A stretch of DNA of 36,743 nucleotides, from contig JAFATG010000240.1 in NCBI GenBank assembly GCA_019244055.1, positions 1 to 36,743 on the forward strand, given 5' to 3'. The stretch is from Acidobacteriaceae bacterium. Lineage in GTDB: Bacteria > Acidobacteriota > Terriglobia > Bryobacterales > Bryobacteraceae. Below the pieces are notes generated by a model that ran no database searches, was not told the DNA's origin, and saw only the letters and a program-made list of their open reading frames with translations. Below, piece by piece: positions 7,362-16,458 of this stretch (its first letter is position 1; every line of letters starts with the position of its first letter). The position numbers were made by a program, and so were the translations under genes.

Positions 7362-8030
7362 CTATTGTCGCAGCGGCACAGGCGGGAGAAGAGGGCATAT
7401 CTGCTCCCAGATCCGCTTGGAAACATCGCCCGGCTGCCCATGACCATCAATCAATCGAACGCGTTCGGGCTCCAGAGTGGAGATCCGGCGGTAGCCTTCC
7501 TCCACGCGCCGGTGAAATTCAAGGGATTGCCGGTCGAGACGCGTCTCACTAATGTCGGAACAGGCTCGCTGGTTACGGCGATGAGCGCGAGCCAAGGCAA
7601 ATTCGATGTCGAGAGTCAGGCAGATCGTCAGATCCGGGAAGAGCGAGTCGAGGGCAAGGCGGTGAGCCTCAAGTACAGTTTCGAATCCTAGATGCCGGGC
7701 TGCGCCTTGGTAGGCGAGGCTGGAATCAGTGAAGCGGTCGCTGACCACGATCGCGCCGCGTCGGAGAGCGGGTTGAATGATCTCGGCCGCCGCTTGCGCC
7801 CGTGAGGCGAACATGAGCAGCAGCTCGGTCATGGGAGCCATCTCCTCGTGTGCAGGGTCCAACAAAATGCGCCGAATCTGGTTGCCGATACGGGTTGCGC
7901 CCGGCTCCTGGTTTTCGACCACAGTGTAGCCGAGGCCGCGTAGACGGTCGACCAGCAGCAACATTTGCGTAGTCTTACCGCTGCCTTCCGTCCCCTCGAA
8001 ACTGATGAATAAACCCCGGCGCTCCGTCAT
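7362..8030 (-). CDS. tmk: Thymidylate kinase
   Basis: Phosphorylates dTMP to dTDP in thymidine nucleotide synthesis. The P-loop GTEGSGKT lies at residues 13-20, after the FEG of the family start. DRFTDSSLAYQGAAR is the DR-x-x-x-S-x-A-Y-Q-G substrate motif, and DLTICLTLDIEFALARA matches the LxLD-type segment. At 222 residues the length is normal. The gene lies 12 bases after the uracil-DNA glycosylase gene and nine before holB, consistent with one operon for replication and nucleotide supply. Confidence 0.95.
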   Translation of the reverse strand: MTERRGLFISFEGTEGSGKTTQMLLLVDRLRGLGYTVVENQEPGATRIGNQIRRILLDPAHEEMAPMTELLLMFASRAQAAAEIIQPALRRGAIVVSDRFTDSSLAYQGAARHLGFETVLEAHRLALDSLFPDLTICLTLDIEFALARAHRRNQRACSDISETRLDRQSLEFHRRVEEGYRRISTLEPERVRLIDGHGQPGDVSKRIWEQICPLLPPVPLRQ

Positions 8031-8042
8031 GCCGCGCCGGTG

Positions 8043-8774
8043 CTAGTCATATACGAAGTGGAGAAGCGTCTTAAGGTCCTCCCAAGCTTCCCGCTTCGCC
8101 TGCTGATTGTATTGCCGCAGCAGGTACGAAGGATGGTAGGTGACCATAACCGGGATGCCATGCCACTTATGCCATTTGCCCCGCGATCTGGTAATGCCCT
8201 CCTTGGTGTTCAGGAGCGCTTTCATCGCTGTGGAACCAAGCGCGCAAACGGCTTTCGGCTTGATCGCCATAAGCTGGCGGAAAAGAAATTGACCGCAGAC
8301 CTCCATCTCATCGGGCAGAGGAGTGCGGTTCTCGGGCGGCCTGCATTTCACCACGTTGCAGATATAAACATCGCCTCTGCGGACCGGAATACCTTCCTTC
8401 TGAGCGGTGTTATCGATCATCTGCGTGAGCAATTGGCCGGCGCGGCCCACGAACGGAAGGCCTTGTTCGTCTTCATCTGCTCCCGGTCCCTCGCCTACAA
8501 ACACTAGAGGCGAGCGTTGATTGCCGGAGCCGAAGACGATGGACTTTCGGCCTTCGCACAAACGGCACAGGCGGCAATCTCCCATATCGAGACGAATTTG
8601 ATCGAGCGTGTCGCCTTCGGGCGCCAGCCCGGGGATAACGACATCCGGGATGGCCACGGGTTCCGCAGGTGCAGGTGTCGACCGCGACTTCGCAGCGCTC
8701 GAACGGATATAAATCATGTCGATGCCGAGGTCCCGATAAAGCTCGAGGTAATCGCAAAGCTGCTCTTGCGTCAT
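8043..8774 (-). CDS. Family 4 uracil-DNA glycosylase, [4Fe-4S]
   Basis: Removes uracil from DNA as the first step of base excision repair. The motif GEGPGADEDEQGLPFVG (about 94-110) and the late HPSYLLR are hallmarks of family 4/5 enzymes. Cys70-x2-Cys73, Cys144 (in NVVKCRPPENR) and Cys160 can ligate the iron-sulfur cluster. The first ~60 residues are a low-complexity, Pro/Ala-rich leader after a short helix, longer than in minimal archaeal homologues (about 195-200 residues). The ATG overlaps the coaBC stop by four bases, implying coupled translation. Subfamily 4 versus 5 is judged from the GEGPGADE motif. Confidence 0.9.
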   Translation of the reverse strand: MTQEQLCDYLELYRDLGIDMIYIRSSAAKSRSTPAPAEPVAIPDVVIPGLAPEGDTLDQIRLDMGDCRLCRLCEGRKSIVFGSGNQRSPLVFVGEGPGADEDEQGLPFVGRAGQLLTQMIDNTAQKEGIPVRRGDVYICNVVKCRPPENRTPLPDEMEVCGQFLFRQLMAIKPKAVCALGSTAMKALLNTKEGITRSRGKWHKWHGIPVMVTYHPSYLLRQYNQQAKREAWEDLKTLLHFVYD

Positions 8775-10009
8775 GTTCGTTGGGTTAGGCGGGTAGTGTC
8801 CACCGCGCGCAGGACGAGCCGCAAGACAGCCACCTGGTCGAGTATGCGCTCCGCTATCTCCTTCTTATCCGCTGGACCCGCGTGGACGGTCTGTCCGGAA
8901 CGCGTGATAATTTCGACCTCGTTCTGGTCGGATTCAAACCCGAGGCCGTCACGGTTGACAAGATTGGCGACCAGCATGTCGCATTTCTTAGCTGTCATTT
9001 TTCGGCGCGCTTCTTCGATGAGGTTGTCCGTTTCGGCGGCAAATCCAACTAGCAGACGATCTCCTTTGCGTTCGCCGAGCTCCGCGAGAATGTCCGGAGT
9101 AGGGTCTAATTCCAGTGAAAGCCGGGTCGCGGTCTTCTTCAGCTTGTGCTGCGGGACTTCTGCCAAGTAGTAATCGGCGACTGCCGCGCTCTTGATGATG
9201 ATCGAGGCCTCCGCCAGGTGATTGAGAACAGCCTCGCGCATTTCCTGCGCCGTGCGAACCGAAATGCGTTCCACGTTGTGCGGAACAGGAAGGTTCACCG
9301 GACCAGAGACGAGGAGCACATCAGCGCCGCGTTTCGCCGCAACCTCGGCAATCGCGTAGCCCATCTTCCCGCTGGACCGGTTGCTGATGTAGCGAACCGG
9401 ATCGAGAGCCTCCTGCGTAGGGCCGGCTGTTACAAGAATAAACTCTCCGGCGAGATCTTTCTTCCTGTGCGAGTGGGAGTCGATGTGATCCGCGATGCGC
9501 AAGGGATCGGCGAGGCGGCCCGCGCCTACAGTACCGCACGCCAGCCAGCCTTCATCCGGATCGACAAAGGAGCACCCGCGCGCGCGTAAGGCATTCAAGT
9601 TGTCCTGGGTAGCGGGATGCTCCCACATGGCCGTGTTCATGGCGGGCGCGAACACTACCGGCCCCGTAAAGGCTAGATACAGCGTGCTCAGGAAATCATC
9701 CGCTAGGCCATGCGCGAATTTCGCCAGCAGATCAGCCGTCGCCGGTGCAACCACTAGCAAATCGTTCTCCTGGGCTACGCCGATGTGTTCCACGGCGCTC
9801 GACAGTGTGTCCTGAGAACCATCACCGGCCCACAAGCCAGTGATGACTTTGCGGCCGGTCAAAGCAGCGAATGTCAAGGGACGGATGAACTCCTCGGCCG
9901 CGCGCGTCATAAGGACCTGAACTTCATGGCCGCGCTGCTGGAGCGCGCGCACGAGCTCAGCCGATTTGTATGCGGCAATTCCGCCGCCGACTCCGAGTAC
10001 GACGCGCAT
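8771..10009 (-). CDS. coaBC: Bifunctional phosphopantothenoylcysteine decarboxylase / phosphopantothenate-cysteine ligase
   Basis: Catalyses two consecutive steps of coenzyme A synthesis. The N-terminal CoaC flavoprotein half shows GVGGGIAAYKS, the PAMNTAMW substrate motif and the flexible-flap Cys in GWLACGTVGAGRLA. The CoaB half shows VTAGPTQEALDPVRYISNRS, the SSGKMGYAIAE nucleotide segment, AAVADY and the Lys-rich KLKK loop. At 412 residues the length is typical. It follows rpoZ by nine bases and overlaps the uracil-DNA glycosylase gene by four. The gmk-rpoZ-coaBC order is common in bacteria and supports the calls around it. Confidence 0.96.
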   Translation of the reverse strand: MRVVLGVGGGIAAYKSAELVRALQQRGHEVQVLMTRAAEEFIRPLTFAALTGRKVITGLWAGDGSQDTLSSAVEHIGVAQENDLLVVAPATADLLAKFAHGLADDFLSTLYLAFTGPVVFAPAMNTAMWEHPATQDNLNALRARGCSFVDPDEGWLACGTVGAGRLADPLRIADHIDSHSHRKKDLAGEFILVTAGPTQEALDPVRYISNRSSGKMGYAIAEVAAKRGADVLLVSGPVNLPVPHNVERISVRTAQEMREAVLNHLAEASIIIKSAAVADYYLAEVPQHKLKKTATRLSLELDPTPDILAELGERKGDRLLVGFAAETDNLIEEARRKMTAKKCDMLVANLVNRDGLGFESDQNEVEIITRSGQTVHAGPADKKEIAERILDQVAVLRLVLRAVDTTRLTQRT

Positions 10010-10018
10010 ATCCGCGCT

Positions 10019-10255
10019 CTATTCGGTTAATGGAAGCTCTTCTTCGCGGGCAGGATCATCATACGGAACCAAGCCGCGGCGAACCTCTTCCATGGCGAGG
10101 ACAGTCGGTTTCTTGTTGCTTGCCGGCAGCACGCTGCGCTGTCCGGTTTGCAATTGCCGCGCGCGCTTCGCCGAGACAATGATGAATCGATAGGTGCTGG
10201 CATCACCGTCATCGGGGATGCTATACATCGCGTTTGTTCTTGGTTTATCTGACAT
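10019..10255 (-). CDS. rpoZ: RNA polymerase omega subunit
   Basis: A 78-residue protein with the omega core: YRFIIVSAKRARQLQTG followed by a Pro/Lys loop and TVLAMEEVRRGLV. Omega assists assembly of RNA polymerase through beta'. The acidic, Pro-rich tail is usual. An AGTTAAAT leader after GGAG precedes the ATG. It sits between gmk (33 bases upstream) and coaBC (nine bases downstream), its usual place. Confidence 0.9.
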   Translation of the reverse strand: MSDKPRTNAMYSIPDDGDASTYRFIIVSAKRARQLQTGQRSVLPASNKKPTVLAMEEVRRGLVPYDDPAREEELPLTE

Positions 10256-10288
10256 ATTTAACTCCAGAGCTGTGTGCCCCAGGTGAGC

Positions 10289-10915
10289 TTAACGGAGGAC
10301 GGTCGGCCGGACCTCGAAGCTCTTCAGAATAGGCCCAATCTGCCGCTCCATGCGAATCCTCCGCACGCGCTCCGCTTTAATAATTGCCGCGAGCGTTACG
10401 GTAGATTCCTCTACCTGGTGGTTCACCAGCACGTAATCGTACTGCTCGTAATTTCGGATCTCCTCGGCGGCCTCGCGCAAACGGCGCTGGATCACGTCTT
10501 CCGAATCTTCCGACCGCGCCCGGAGTCGTTGCTCCAGAATATCGCGGGATGGAGGCAAGATGAAGATGGATACCGCTTCGGGAATTGTCTTCTTTAATTG
10601 TCTCGCACCCTGGACATCAATGTCGAGCATCAGGTCTTTCCCTTCCTGTTGGGCCTGGTCGAGCACTTCCCTGCTGGTGCCGTAGAAATTCCCAAATACT
10701 TCAGCATGCTCGAGGAATTCATCCTGCGCGATGCGCGCGAGAAAATCCTGCCGAGAGATATAGACGTAGTTCTCACCGGGTTTTTCATTGCCGCGCGGCT
10801 TCCGGGTTGTGTAAGAGACCGAGAAGCGCAGCCCGGGATCGGCCCCCAGCAGTCGCGTCACGAGAGTCGATTTACCGGAGCCGGATGGCGCGGAGATGAT
10901 GAAGACCGTGGTCAT
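10289..10915 (-). CDS. gmk: Guanylate kinase
   Basis: Converts GMP to GDP with ATP. The P-loop SAPSGSGKST lies at residues 8-17. The GMP-binding segment SVSYTTRKPRGNEKPGENY follows, then a VFGNFYGTSREVLDQA stretch and the LDIDVQGARQLK Walker B region. At 208 residues the length is standard. The gene begins 51 bases after yicC with no clear ribosome site, so translation may depend on upstream ribosomes. Position before rpoZ is conserved in many bacteria. Confidence 0.96.
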   Translation of the reverse strand: MTTVFIISAPSGSGKSTLVTRLLGADPGLRFSVSYTTRKPRGNEKPGENYVYISRQDFLARIAQDEFLEHAEVFGNFYGTSREVLDQAQQEGKDLMLDIDVQGARQLKKTIPEAVSIFILPPSRDILEQRLRARSEDSEDVIQRRLREAAEEIRNYEQYDYVLVNHQVEESTVTLAAIIKAERVRRIRMERQIGPILKSFEVRPTVLR

Positions 10916-10966
10916 AGGTGCGATTGGAGCGCCAACTCCGGCGAGAGCGCCCGTTCCCGGGTTATG

Positions 10967-11890
10967 TTATTCAAGATTCAGCGCTTGTTCGCGTATTCTT
11001 TCGATATTAACTTTGACCTCGAGGGCCAAGCCGGTTATTCGCAAACCTGCGTCGCCGATTCCCGAGCTCTTTGAAAGGATAGTGTTGGTTTCGCGATTCA
11101 TCTCTTGAAGGAGAAAGTCAAGCCGCTTTCCGACCTCGCCGCCTTGCGAAAAGATTTGCCTGAGCTCGACTGTGTGAACGGAAAGACGGGTCAGCTCTTC
11201 CGCGATGTCCGAGCGATCGGCCAATAGAGCGGCTTCTTCCACCAGGCGGCTTTCCGTTAACGAAGACGAGCCAAGAAGCTCTGTGAGCTTCTCGTGTAAG
11301 CGAGCTCGGAATAGAGGCAGCACTTTTGAGCGGATCGATTGAATCTGGCGCGCAGCATCCCCGATACCCTCTATTTGGCTAGACAACTCGGAGCGCAGCG
11401 CGTCGCCCTCCCGTTCGCGGTGAACATTCAATTCGGCGATGCAAGCGGAGAGCGCATCGAGGAGTTCGGACCCGAGTTGGCCGGCGGCAATCGAGGGCTC
11501 GCTTGGCGGCTTAAGAACACCTGGAAGGCTGAGAAGCGTATTTAGATCGGGTCTGCTCTCTAAATCGAACTCTTCAGCCGCCTGACGATAAGCGGCGACG
11601 TATCTTGCCAATGAAGCCCGGTTGTAGGAGGGTGTGCCATCCTCTTCGGAGTGCGAGACGGAGATGCGGACCTCTACGTGACCGCGGCGGATGTGCTGTT
11701 TCAGGCGAGCACGCATCTCGTTTTCAAATGCGGCAAATTCACTGGATTGATAGAAGTGGAGGTCTAATCCGCGATGATTCACCGTACGCAGACTGACGGT
11801 GAGCTCGCCAGAATCAGTTTGCTTGCGCACCTGAGCGAATCCGGTCATGCTGCGGATCGGCGCCGGCCCAGCCTCCGCCTGCGCGCTCAT
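10967..11890 (-). CDS. yicC: YicC-family endoribonuclease
   Basis: The N-terminal motif RSMTGFAQ and the following SLRTVNHRGLDLHFYQ identify the YicC family, whose E. coli member is described as an RNA-cleaving protein. The C-terminal domain ends with REANT-type residues (QEMNRETNTILSKS) and VKVNIERIREQALNLE. At 307 residues it is close to the usual 290. The ATG overlaps the stop of the MsbA-like gene by four bases. In most genomes yicC precedes gmk, as here. The precise cellular target is not evident. Confidence 0.9.
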   Translation of the reverse strand: MSAQAEAGPAPIRSMTGFAQVRKQTDSGELTVSLRTVNHRGLDLHFYQSSEFAAFENEMRARLKQHIRRGHVEVRISVSHSEEDGTPSYNRASLARYVAAYRQAAEEFDLESRPDLNTLLSLPGVLKPPSEPSIAAGQLGSELLDALSACIAELNVHREREGDALRSELSSQIEGIGDAARQIQSIRSKVLPLFRARLHEKLTELLGSSSLTESRLVEEAALLADRSDIAEELTRLSVHTVELRQIFSQGGEVGKRLDFLLQEMNRETNTILSKSSGIGDAGLRITGLALEVKVNIERIREQALNLE

Positions 11891-13728
11891 CTCTGCGCTT
11901 CCAAGGTTAGCGGAGCTGTAGAGTTCGCGTGTTGCAGCTCGTGCAACCGGTAGTAAAGATTTCTGCGGGCCAGTAACTGCTCATGCGTGCCGAGTTCGGC
12001 GATCCTGCCCTCCTCGAGCACCACGATCTTATTGGCCTGGCGAACGGTGGAAAGGCGGTGAGCGATCACAATCACCGTCCGGTTCTGCATCAAGGCAGTC
12101 AGCGCCTGTTGAACGAGCCGTTCCGATTCAGTATCGAGATGAGAAGTCGCCTCATCCAGGATGAGAATCGGCGCGTTCTTCAGCAGAGCGCGGGCAATGG
12201 CTACGCGCTGACGCTGGCCACCGCTGAGCTTGATACCGCGTTCACCAATAATCGTCTTATAACCATCTTTCAGTTCACGTATGAACTCGTCGGCAAAAGC
12301 CGTTCGGGCCGCTTCGAACACTTCTTCCTCACGAGCGTTGGGCCGACCATAGGCAATGTTGTCGAATATCGTGTCGTTAAACAAGAAGGTGTCCTGCGCA
12401 ACGATGCTAATGTTCTCGCGCAGACTGCTGAGGCGGATCTCGCGGATATCTCTCGCATCTATCTGAATCGCTCCTCCTGTAACGTCATAAAAACGCGGGA
12501 CCAAATTGGCGAGAGTAGTCTTGCCGGCACCGCTGGGCCCAACCAGAGCTATTACTTCACCGGCATCAACCTGGAGATCGATAGAGTCGAGCACCACACG
12601 ATCCGGGGCAGTGGGATAGCTGAATCGCACCGCTTCGAAACGAATGTTGCGTGAAAAACGGGCGAGGCGTACGGCGGTTGGGCGATCGATCACGTCTGGG
12701 CGCGAATCCATATATTCGAAGACCTTCATGGCGGCGCCCGCGCCCTGTTGAAAAATGTTGTGAATGTTGGTCAGCCGCTTGATTGGTTCGTATAAAAGCA
12801 CCAGTGCCAGTACGAATTCCGTAAATGTGCCGGCCGTCATTCTCGCGCCCTTAACCTGCTCTCGGGCTAAATACAGCAGGAAAATGATGGAGAGCGCGCC
12901 GAGGGTTTCAATGATGGGCGAAGCTACGGCTTGCTGAGCCACATAGCGAAGCGTGCCGGATTTCAATCGTTGCGCTGCTAGGCGGAAGCGCTTGGATTCG
13001 TAGTCTTCCGCGCCGAAGCTTTTCACGACCTCATGGCCGGTGATGGTTTCCTGAAGGATATGATTCAGCCCGGCTGCCATATCCTGAGCGTGCCGCGTAG
13101 TACGGCGGATTCTGCGCCCGAGCCGCACGGTAAGGAGCGCGACCATCGGAAACACCAGAAGGCTGATCAAGGACAGACGCCAGTCGACGGAAACGAGGAC
13201 TAATAGAAGGACGAAAGCGGTAAAAACCTGCCGCAGCCAATCTGCCAGCATGCTGGAAACGGAGACCTGCAAACGGTCGATGTCGTTCATGATCGACGAC
13301 ATAATGCGGCCGGTGCTTTGATCCCCGAAAAAGCGGGAATCCTGATGCAGAACGCGATCGAACACTTCCTGCCGAAGATCGATGACGGCGCTAATGCCTA
13401 CCCAGTTCACGAGGTAATTGCCAAGGTAATCGCAGACTCCTTTGGCAAGAAAGCAGACAAAAATGCCTACGGCGACCATCGTCCAGATGTTGTGCACCGA
13501 CGGTGGAAAGACGTCGTTCAGGTAGAGCCGGAAATGAGTGTGCGGGATGCTGACGAGGAGCGCGGGGGTGTCGGGTGCCTTGGTATCGAGGACGCGCTCA
13601 AAGACAAGCGGAATGAGCTTGACGACGAACCCCTGCGACAGGCCTACTATCGCCATGAAGATCACGGATGCAAGGAGCGCCGGCGTGTAGGGTCGCGCGT
13701 AACGAAAGAGCCGGTAAAACTCTTTCAA
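11887..13728 (-). CDS. ABC exporter, MsbA/lipid type (fused permease and ATPase)
   Basis: Six predicted membrane helices occupy about the first 320 residues (for example ALLASVIFMAIVGLSQGFVV). The nucleotide-binding domain follows with Walker A GPSGAGKT, the signature LSGGQRQRVAIARALL, Walker B ILILDEATSHLD and the H-loop IAHRLSTVRQA. Such half-transporters form dimers in the inner membrane and flip lipid A-type glycolipids or export drugs. The preferred start is TTG at 13728, within TTGA overlapping the GT9 stop; it gives 613 residues and a natural beginning (KEFYRLFRYARPY). The longer open frame upstream is a shadow of GT9. Linkage to a heptosyltransferase-like gene favours a lipopolysaccharide or glycolipid role. 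Confidence 0.88.
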   Translation of the reverse strand: MKEFYRLFRYARPYTPALLASVIFMAIVGLSQGFVVKLIPLVFERVLDTKAPDTPALLVSIPHTHFRLYLNDVFPPSVHNIWTMVAVGIFVCFLAKGVCDYLGNYLVNWVGISAVIDLRQEVFDRVLHQDSRFFGDQSTGRIMSSIMNDIDRLQVSVSSMLADWLRQVFTAFVLLLVLVSVDWRLSLISLLVFPMVALLTVRLGRRIRRTTRHAQDMAAGLNHILQETITGHEVVKSFGAEDYESKRFRLAAQRLKSGTLRYVAQQAVASPIIETLGALSIIFLLYLAREQVKGARMTAGTFTEFVLALVLLYEPIKRLTNIHNIFQQGAGAAMKVFEYMDSRPDVIDRPTAVRLARFSRNIRFEAVRFSYPTAPDRVVLDSIDLQVDAGEVIALVGPSGAGKTTLANLVPRFYDVTGGAIQIDARDIREIRLSSLRENISIVAQDTFLFNDTIFDNIAYGRPNAREEEVFEAARTAFADEFIRELKDGYKTIIGERGIKLSGGQRQRVAIARALLKNAPILILDEATSHLDTESERLVQQALTALMQNRTVIVIAHRLSTVRQANKIVVLEEGRIAELGTHEQLLARRNLYYRLHELQHANSTAPLTLEAQR

Positions 13729-14639
13729 GCGTGCGCCTCTTCCAGCGCACGAAGGCGCGCGATCGCGGCGATGACGCGAGAAACCGGTATCTTCAGCATT
13801 CCTTCGGGCGCGAGTACGATTTCTGATTCCGTGCGCCACGGACCCCAAATGGCCGGATTCGACGTGGAAAAGAAGACCACGGCGGGAACCCCGAAAGCGG
13901 CCGCGATGTGTGCTGGGCCGCTGTCGTTTCCGATAAATACCGCCGCACCTGAGATGACCGATTTCGCTGTGTGAAGGCTTTCCCGGATTACTTGGTAAGA
14001 ACGGAACGGAGTGGCGTCATCACCTGGGCCTGCAAGAAACACTGGTTTCACCTTCGAGAGCGCGAGATACCGGGCCACTTCGAAAAACCGCTCAGCCGGC
14101 CATTGCTTTTCGGGAGCAGAGGCAAACGGGTGCAGGACTGCATAACGGCCCTGCACTGGCGGTTCGGCGGCGAACAACTGAGCACGCGGAATGTCCTGGA
14201 TCGGGACACCGAGCGCGAAGACGGCCGAAGCTAGGTGCTCGGCGGTATGTACCGTTCGATTCACGCCGAGGATACTCTGTGCCCGAGGAATCTTGACGTT
14301 ATATGGGAGGGTGGTGCTGTGGTGAGTAAAACCCGTGCGAAATTGCGCGCCGGAGAGAGCGGTCATCCACAAGCTCCGCGTGCCCCCATGCAAATTGACA
14401 CAGAGCCGCGCCTTCCAGTTCCGGGTTGCGCGCCAACCGGGAGGTAAAACAGAGCTTACGGCGGGGTTACCTTCAAAAACGGGCGCAAAACGATCCTCGA
14501 CCGAAATGGCGATCGCTAAATCCGGGCGGGCCTTGTTCAGAAGCGCCAGCGCGGGCGTTGTCAGGACACAATCGCCCAGCGAACGAAGGCGAATTACGAC
14601 GACGCGAGAGCCTTCCGGAAGCTGCTCCAAAACGGTCAT
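13725..14639 (-). CDS. Glycosyltransferase family 9 (heptosyltransferase-like)
   Basis: Begins with VVVIRLRSLGDCVLTTPAL, the nucleotide-sugar Rossmann start of GT9 enzymes, and carries the C-terminal motif FIGNDSGPAHIAAAFGVP that binds the donor. At 304 residues it is a little short for WaaC/WaaF (about 320-350). These enzymes add heptose or related sugars to the lipopolysaccharide inner core at the cytoplasmic face. It overlaps the MsbA-like gene by four bases and follows the Trm112-like gene by 14. The donor cannot be decided from sequence. Confidence 0.88.
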   Translation of the reverse strand: MTVLEQLPEGSRVVVIRLRSLGDCVLTTPALALLNKARPDLAIAISVEDRFAPVFEGNPAVSSVLPPGWRATRNWKARLCVNLHGGTRSLWMTALSGAQFRTGFTHHSTTLPYNVKIPRAQSILGVNRTVHTAEHLASAVFALGVPIQDIPRAQLFAAEPPVQGRYAVLHPFASAPEKQWPAERFFEVARYLALSKVKPVFLAGPGDDATPFRSYQVIRESLHTAKSVISGAAVFIGNDSGPAHIAAAFGVPAVVFFSTSNPAIWGPWRTESEIVLAPEGMLKIPVSRVIAAIARLRALEEAHA

Positions 14640-14653
14640 CTATGAGGGATCAC

Positions 14654-14824
14654 TCAGGCCTCAATGGAGGCTTCATCTTTGAGCATGATCGGAATGTCGT
14701 CGCGGATGGGATAGACGCGCTTGCATTCCACGCATTTCAGGCCGCTCCCATCTTCCTTCAATACGACTTTGGCCTTACAGACAGGGCAAACGAGCACTTC
14801 CAGAAGGTCTTCTCTGATCGCCAT
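14654..14824 (-). CDS. Trm112/YcaR-like small zinc-ribbon protein
   Basis: This 56-codon gene starts at ATG 14824 and stops with TGA at 14654. It has two CxxC pairs, Cys13/Cys16 (VCPVC) and Cys31/Cys34 (CVECK), and the YPIRDDIPIML segment that marks the Trm112/UPF0434 family. Eukaryotic Trm112 activates methyltransferases; the bacterial versions lie beside lipid A or cell-envelope genes, and their role is unclear. Here it precedes GT9 and the MsbA-like exporter, which fits that association. GGAGATTTCC just before the ATG supplies the ribosome site. Confidence 0.88.
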   Translation of the reverse strand: MAIREDLLEVLVCPVCKAKVVLKEDGSGLKCVECKRVYPIRDDIPIMLKDEASIEA

Positions 14825-15106
14825 GGAAATCTCCAGTTTATCAGCCGGATGAATGATCCTATGAGAGCGTTGACAGGGTTGGACTGATTCGTAGTGGGAA
14901 GCCCGTCGCGTAGGGCTTAAGTTCGCAAGACCCAGTTGTCTCCTGCTGCGGGTTTCTACCGTGTTTCTGTATACTCGAATACCACTGGCTAAGTCCTTCC
15001 TCGGTAAAGCTCCCGAAAAGCGCTCCTTGTTGGGACGAATTCAGATTAACGTTGTTTCGGGGAAAGTGGTCTTGCGTGCGCGGCGAAACGAAGCGGGCTT
15101 ACACTA
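14825..15106. other. Intergenic region between pqqE and the Trm112-like gene
   Basis: This 282-base stretch has no supported gene. AAGCCC (14899-14904) and GGGCTT (14913-14918) can form a 6-bp stem, but no T-run follows on either strand. The promoter for the envelope/housekeeping cluster is probably here, but no convincing pair of elements was found. Confidence 0.4.
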
Positions 15107-16195
15107 CTACTCCATAGGATCGATTCGGTAGACCCATTGAGAGTTGCTGCTACCGCGCAGGCTAGCCTGTTGAATTAAGTCATCGACGAGGGGGCGTCGA
15201 AGCGATAGGGAACAAACCGGGTCCGTCGCAGCGGCATCGCCGGCCAGCAGCATAGCCTGGCAGCGGCACCCGCCAAAGTCGATCGCTTTTCGTTCGCAGG
15301 AGCGACACGGCTCCTGCATCCACTCTTCGCCGCGAAAGCGCTGGAATGCGGCGGAGTCTTCCCAGATGGCGCGGAGTGACTCTGTGGCTGCATTGGGAAA
15401 CTCGAGGCCGGGAACCACGCCGGCAGAGTGACATGGCATCGCGCGGCCCGCAGGGTCAATCAACATGAGGCTGCGCCCCCACCCTCCCATGCAAGGTTTC
15501 GGATACTTTGCGTAATAGTCCGGCAAAACGTAATCGATCCGCATGGCACCGGACAGACGCGCACGCGCCGCTTCCACCACAGGCAGCGACGAGCGGAGCT
15601 GCTCGCGTGAGGGTAGAAGAGCAAGTTGATTCCGGAGAGCCCAGCCGTAGTATTGGACGTTGGCGATCTCCAGCTTATCGGGCTGTAACTGCTCGGCGAA
15701 ACGGATCAGTTCTTCCAGGCGGTCGATGTTTTGCCTGTGAACAACCAGGTTGACGGTGAATGCAATCCGATGTTCGTGGATCCATCCCGCGACACGTAGT
15801 TTTTGCGCGTGCGCTTTGGTTCCTGCGAAGGTGTTGGCGTGCGCCTCCTCGCTGTCTTGAAAGCTGAGCTGAACGTGATCGAGCCCCGCTCCGACCAGCG
15901 CGCGTAACCGTTCACGTGAAAGCCCGAATCCCGACGTGATCAGGTTGATGTACAGACCCCACTGACGTCCGATGCGAACGAATTCTTCAATATCCCGGCG
16001 CATCAGAGGTTCTCCGCCGGTCAGGTGCAGATGCAAGCAGCCGAGCTCCGCGGCTTGCCGAATAATGCCGATCCAATCAGCGGTTGAGAGCTCGCGGGCA
16101 GAGCCCTGCATCTGGAGCGGATTGGAGCAATACACGCAGTGCAGAGGACAGCGATGGGTGATTTCCGCGATCAATGCTTGCGGTGCGGTCCTCAT
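15107..16195 (-). CDS. pqqE: PqqA peptide cyclase, radical SAM
   Basis: Links Glu and Tyr side chains of PqqA by a carbon-carbon bond, the first committed step in PQQ synthesis. The radical SAM motif Cys16-x3-Cys20-x2-Cys23 (CPLHCVYC) binds the catalytic cluster, followed by HLTGGEPLMR. The SPASM region is complete: AMPCHSAG, then EPCRSCERKAIDFGGCRCQA and the final TDPVC. At 362 residues it is near the usual 370-380. The ATG overlaps the pqqD stop by four bases, so PqqD, which delivers the peptide, is made just before it. It is the last gene of the operon. Confidence 0.96.
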   Translation of the reverse strand: MRTAPQALIAEITHRCPLHCVYCSNPLQMQGSARELSTADWIGIIRQAAELGCLHLHLTGGEPLMRRDIEEFVRIGRQWGLYINLITSGFGLSRERLRALVGAGLDHVQLSFQDSEEAHANTFAGTKAHAQKLRVAGWIHEHRIAFTVNLVVHRQNIDRLEELIRFAEQLQPDKLEIANVQYYGWALRNQLALLPSREQLRSSLPVVEAARARLSGAMRIDYVLPDYYAKYPKPCMGGWGRSLMLIDPAGRAMPCHSAGVVPGLEFPNAATESLRAIWEDSAAFQRFRGEEWMQEPCRSCERKAIDFGGCRCQAMLLAGDAAATDPVCSLSLRRPLVDDLIQQASLRGSSNSQWVYRIDPME

Positions 16196-16458
16196 ACAAA
16201 TTCAACGACAGCGCGTTCAACAAGCTTCACGAGAAAGGCCGAGGTCTCCTCAGACACCTTTGCTTGGTCGGCACTCGGGAATTCTTCTAAAAGCGCGGCG
16301 ACGATCTCCGGAACGGTCTTGGTGCCATCACAGAACCGCAGAATGCGGCAAGCCGGCCCTTCCAGCCGGAGCGCTCCTTCCGGGATCAGAAGGAGATCGC
16401 CAGCGGGCGATAACCGACAACCTGGCTTCAATTGCGGCCGTCCTGTGGAGGCCGTCAT
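16192..16458 (-). CDS. pqqD: PQQ biosynthesis peptide chaperone PqqD
   Basis: Binds the PqqA precursor and presents it to PqqE. This 88-residue protein has the winged-helix-like pattern of the family: GCRLSPAGDLLLIPEGALRL, then CDGTKTVPEIVAALLEEFP and a terminal helix FLVKLVERAVVEFV. The ATG at 16458 overlaps the pqqC stop (ATGA). An upstream in-frame ATG at 16548 lies inside pqqC and is rejected because the family starts near here and the coupling pattern is repeated along the operon. Confidence 0.93.
   Translation of the reverse strand: MTASTGRPQLKPGCRLSPAGDLLLIPEGALRLEGPACRILRFCDGTKTVPEIVAALLEEFPSADQAKVSEETSAFLVKLVERAVVEFV

Noticed and set aside
13729-13848. Longer start for the MsbA-like exporter
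   Set aside because: The extra 40 codons lie inside the GT9 gene in another frame, are Arg-rich, and family proteins start near the TTG at 13728.
14899-14918. Possible terminator after pqqE
   Set aside because: Six-base stem with an 8-base loop, no T-run and far from the pqqE stop; too weak.
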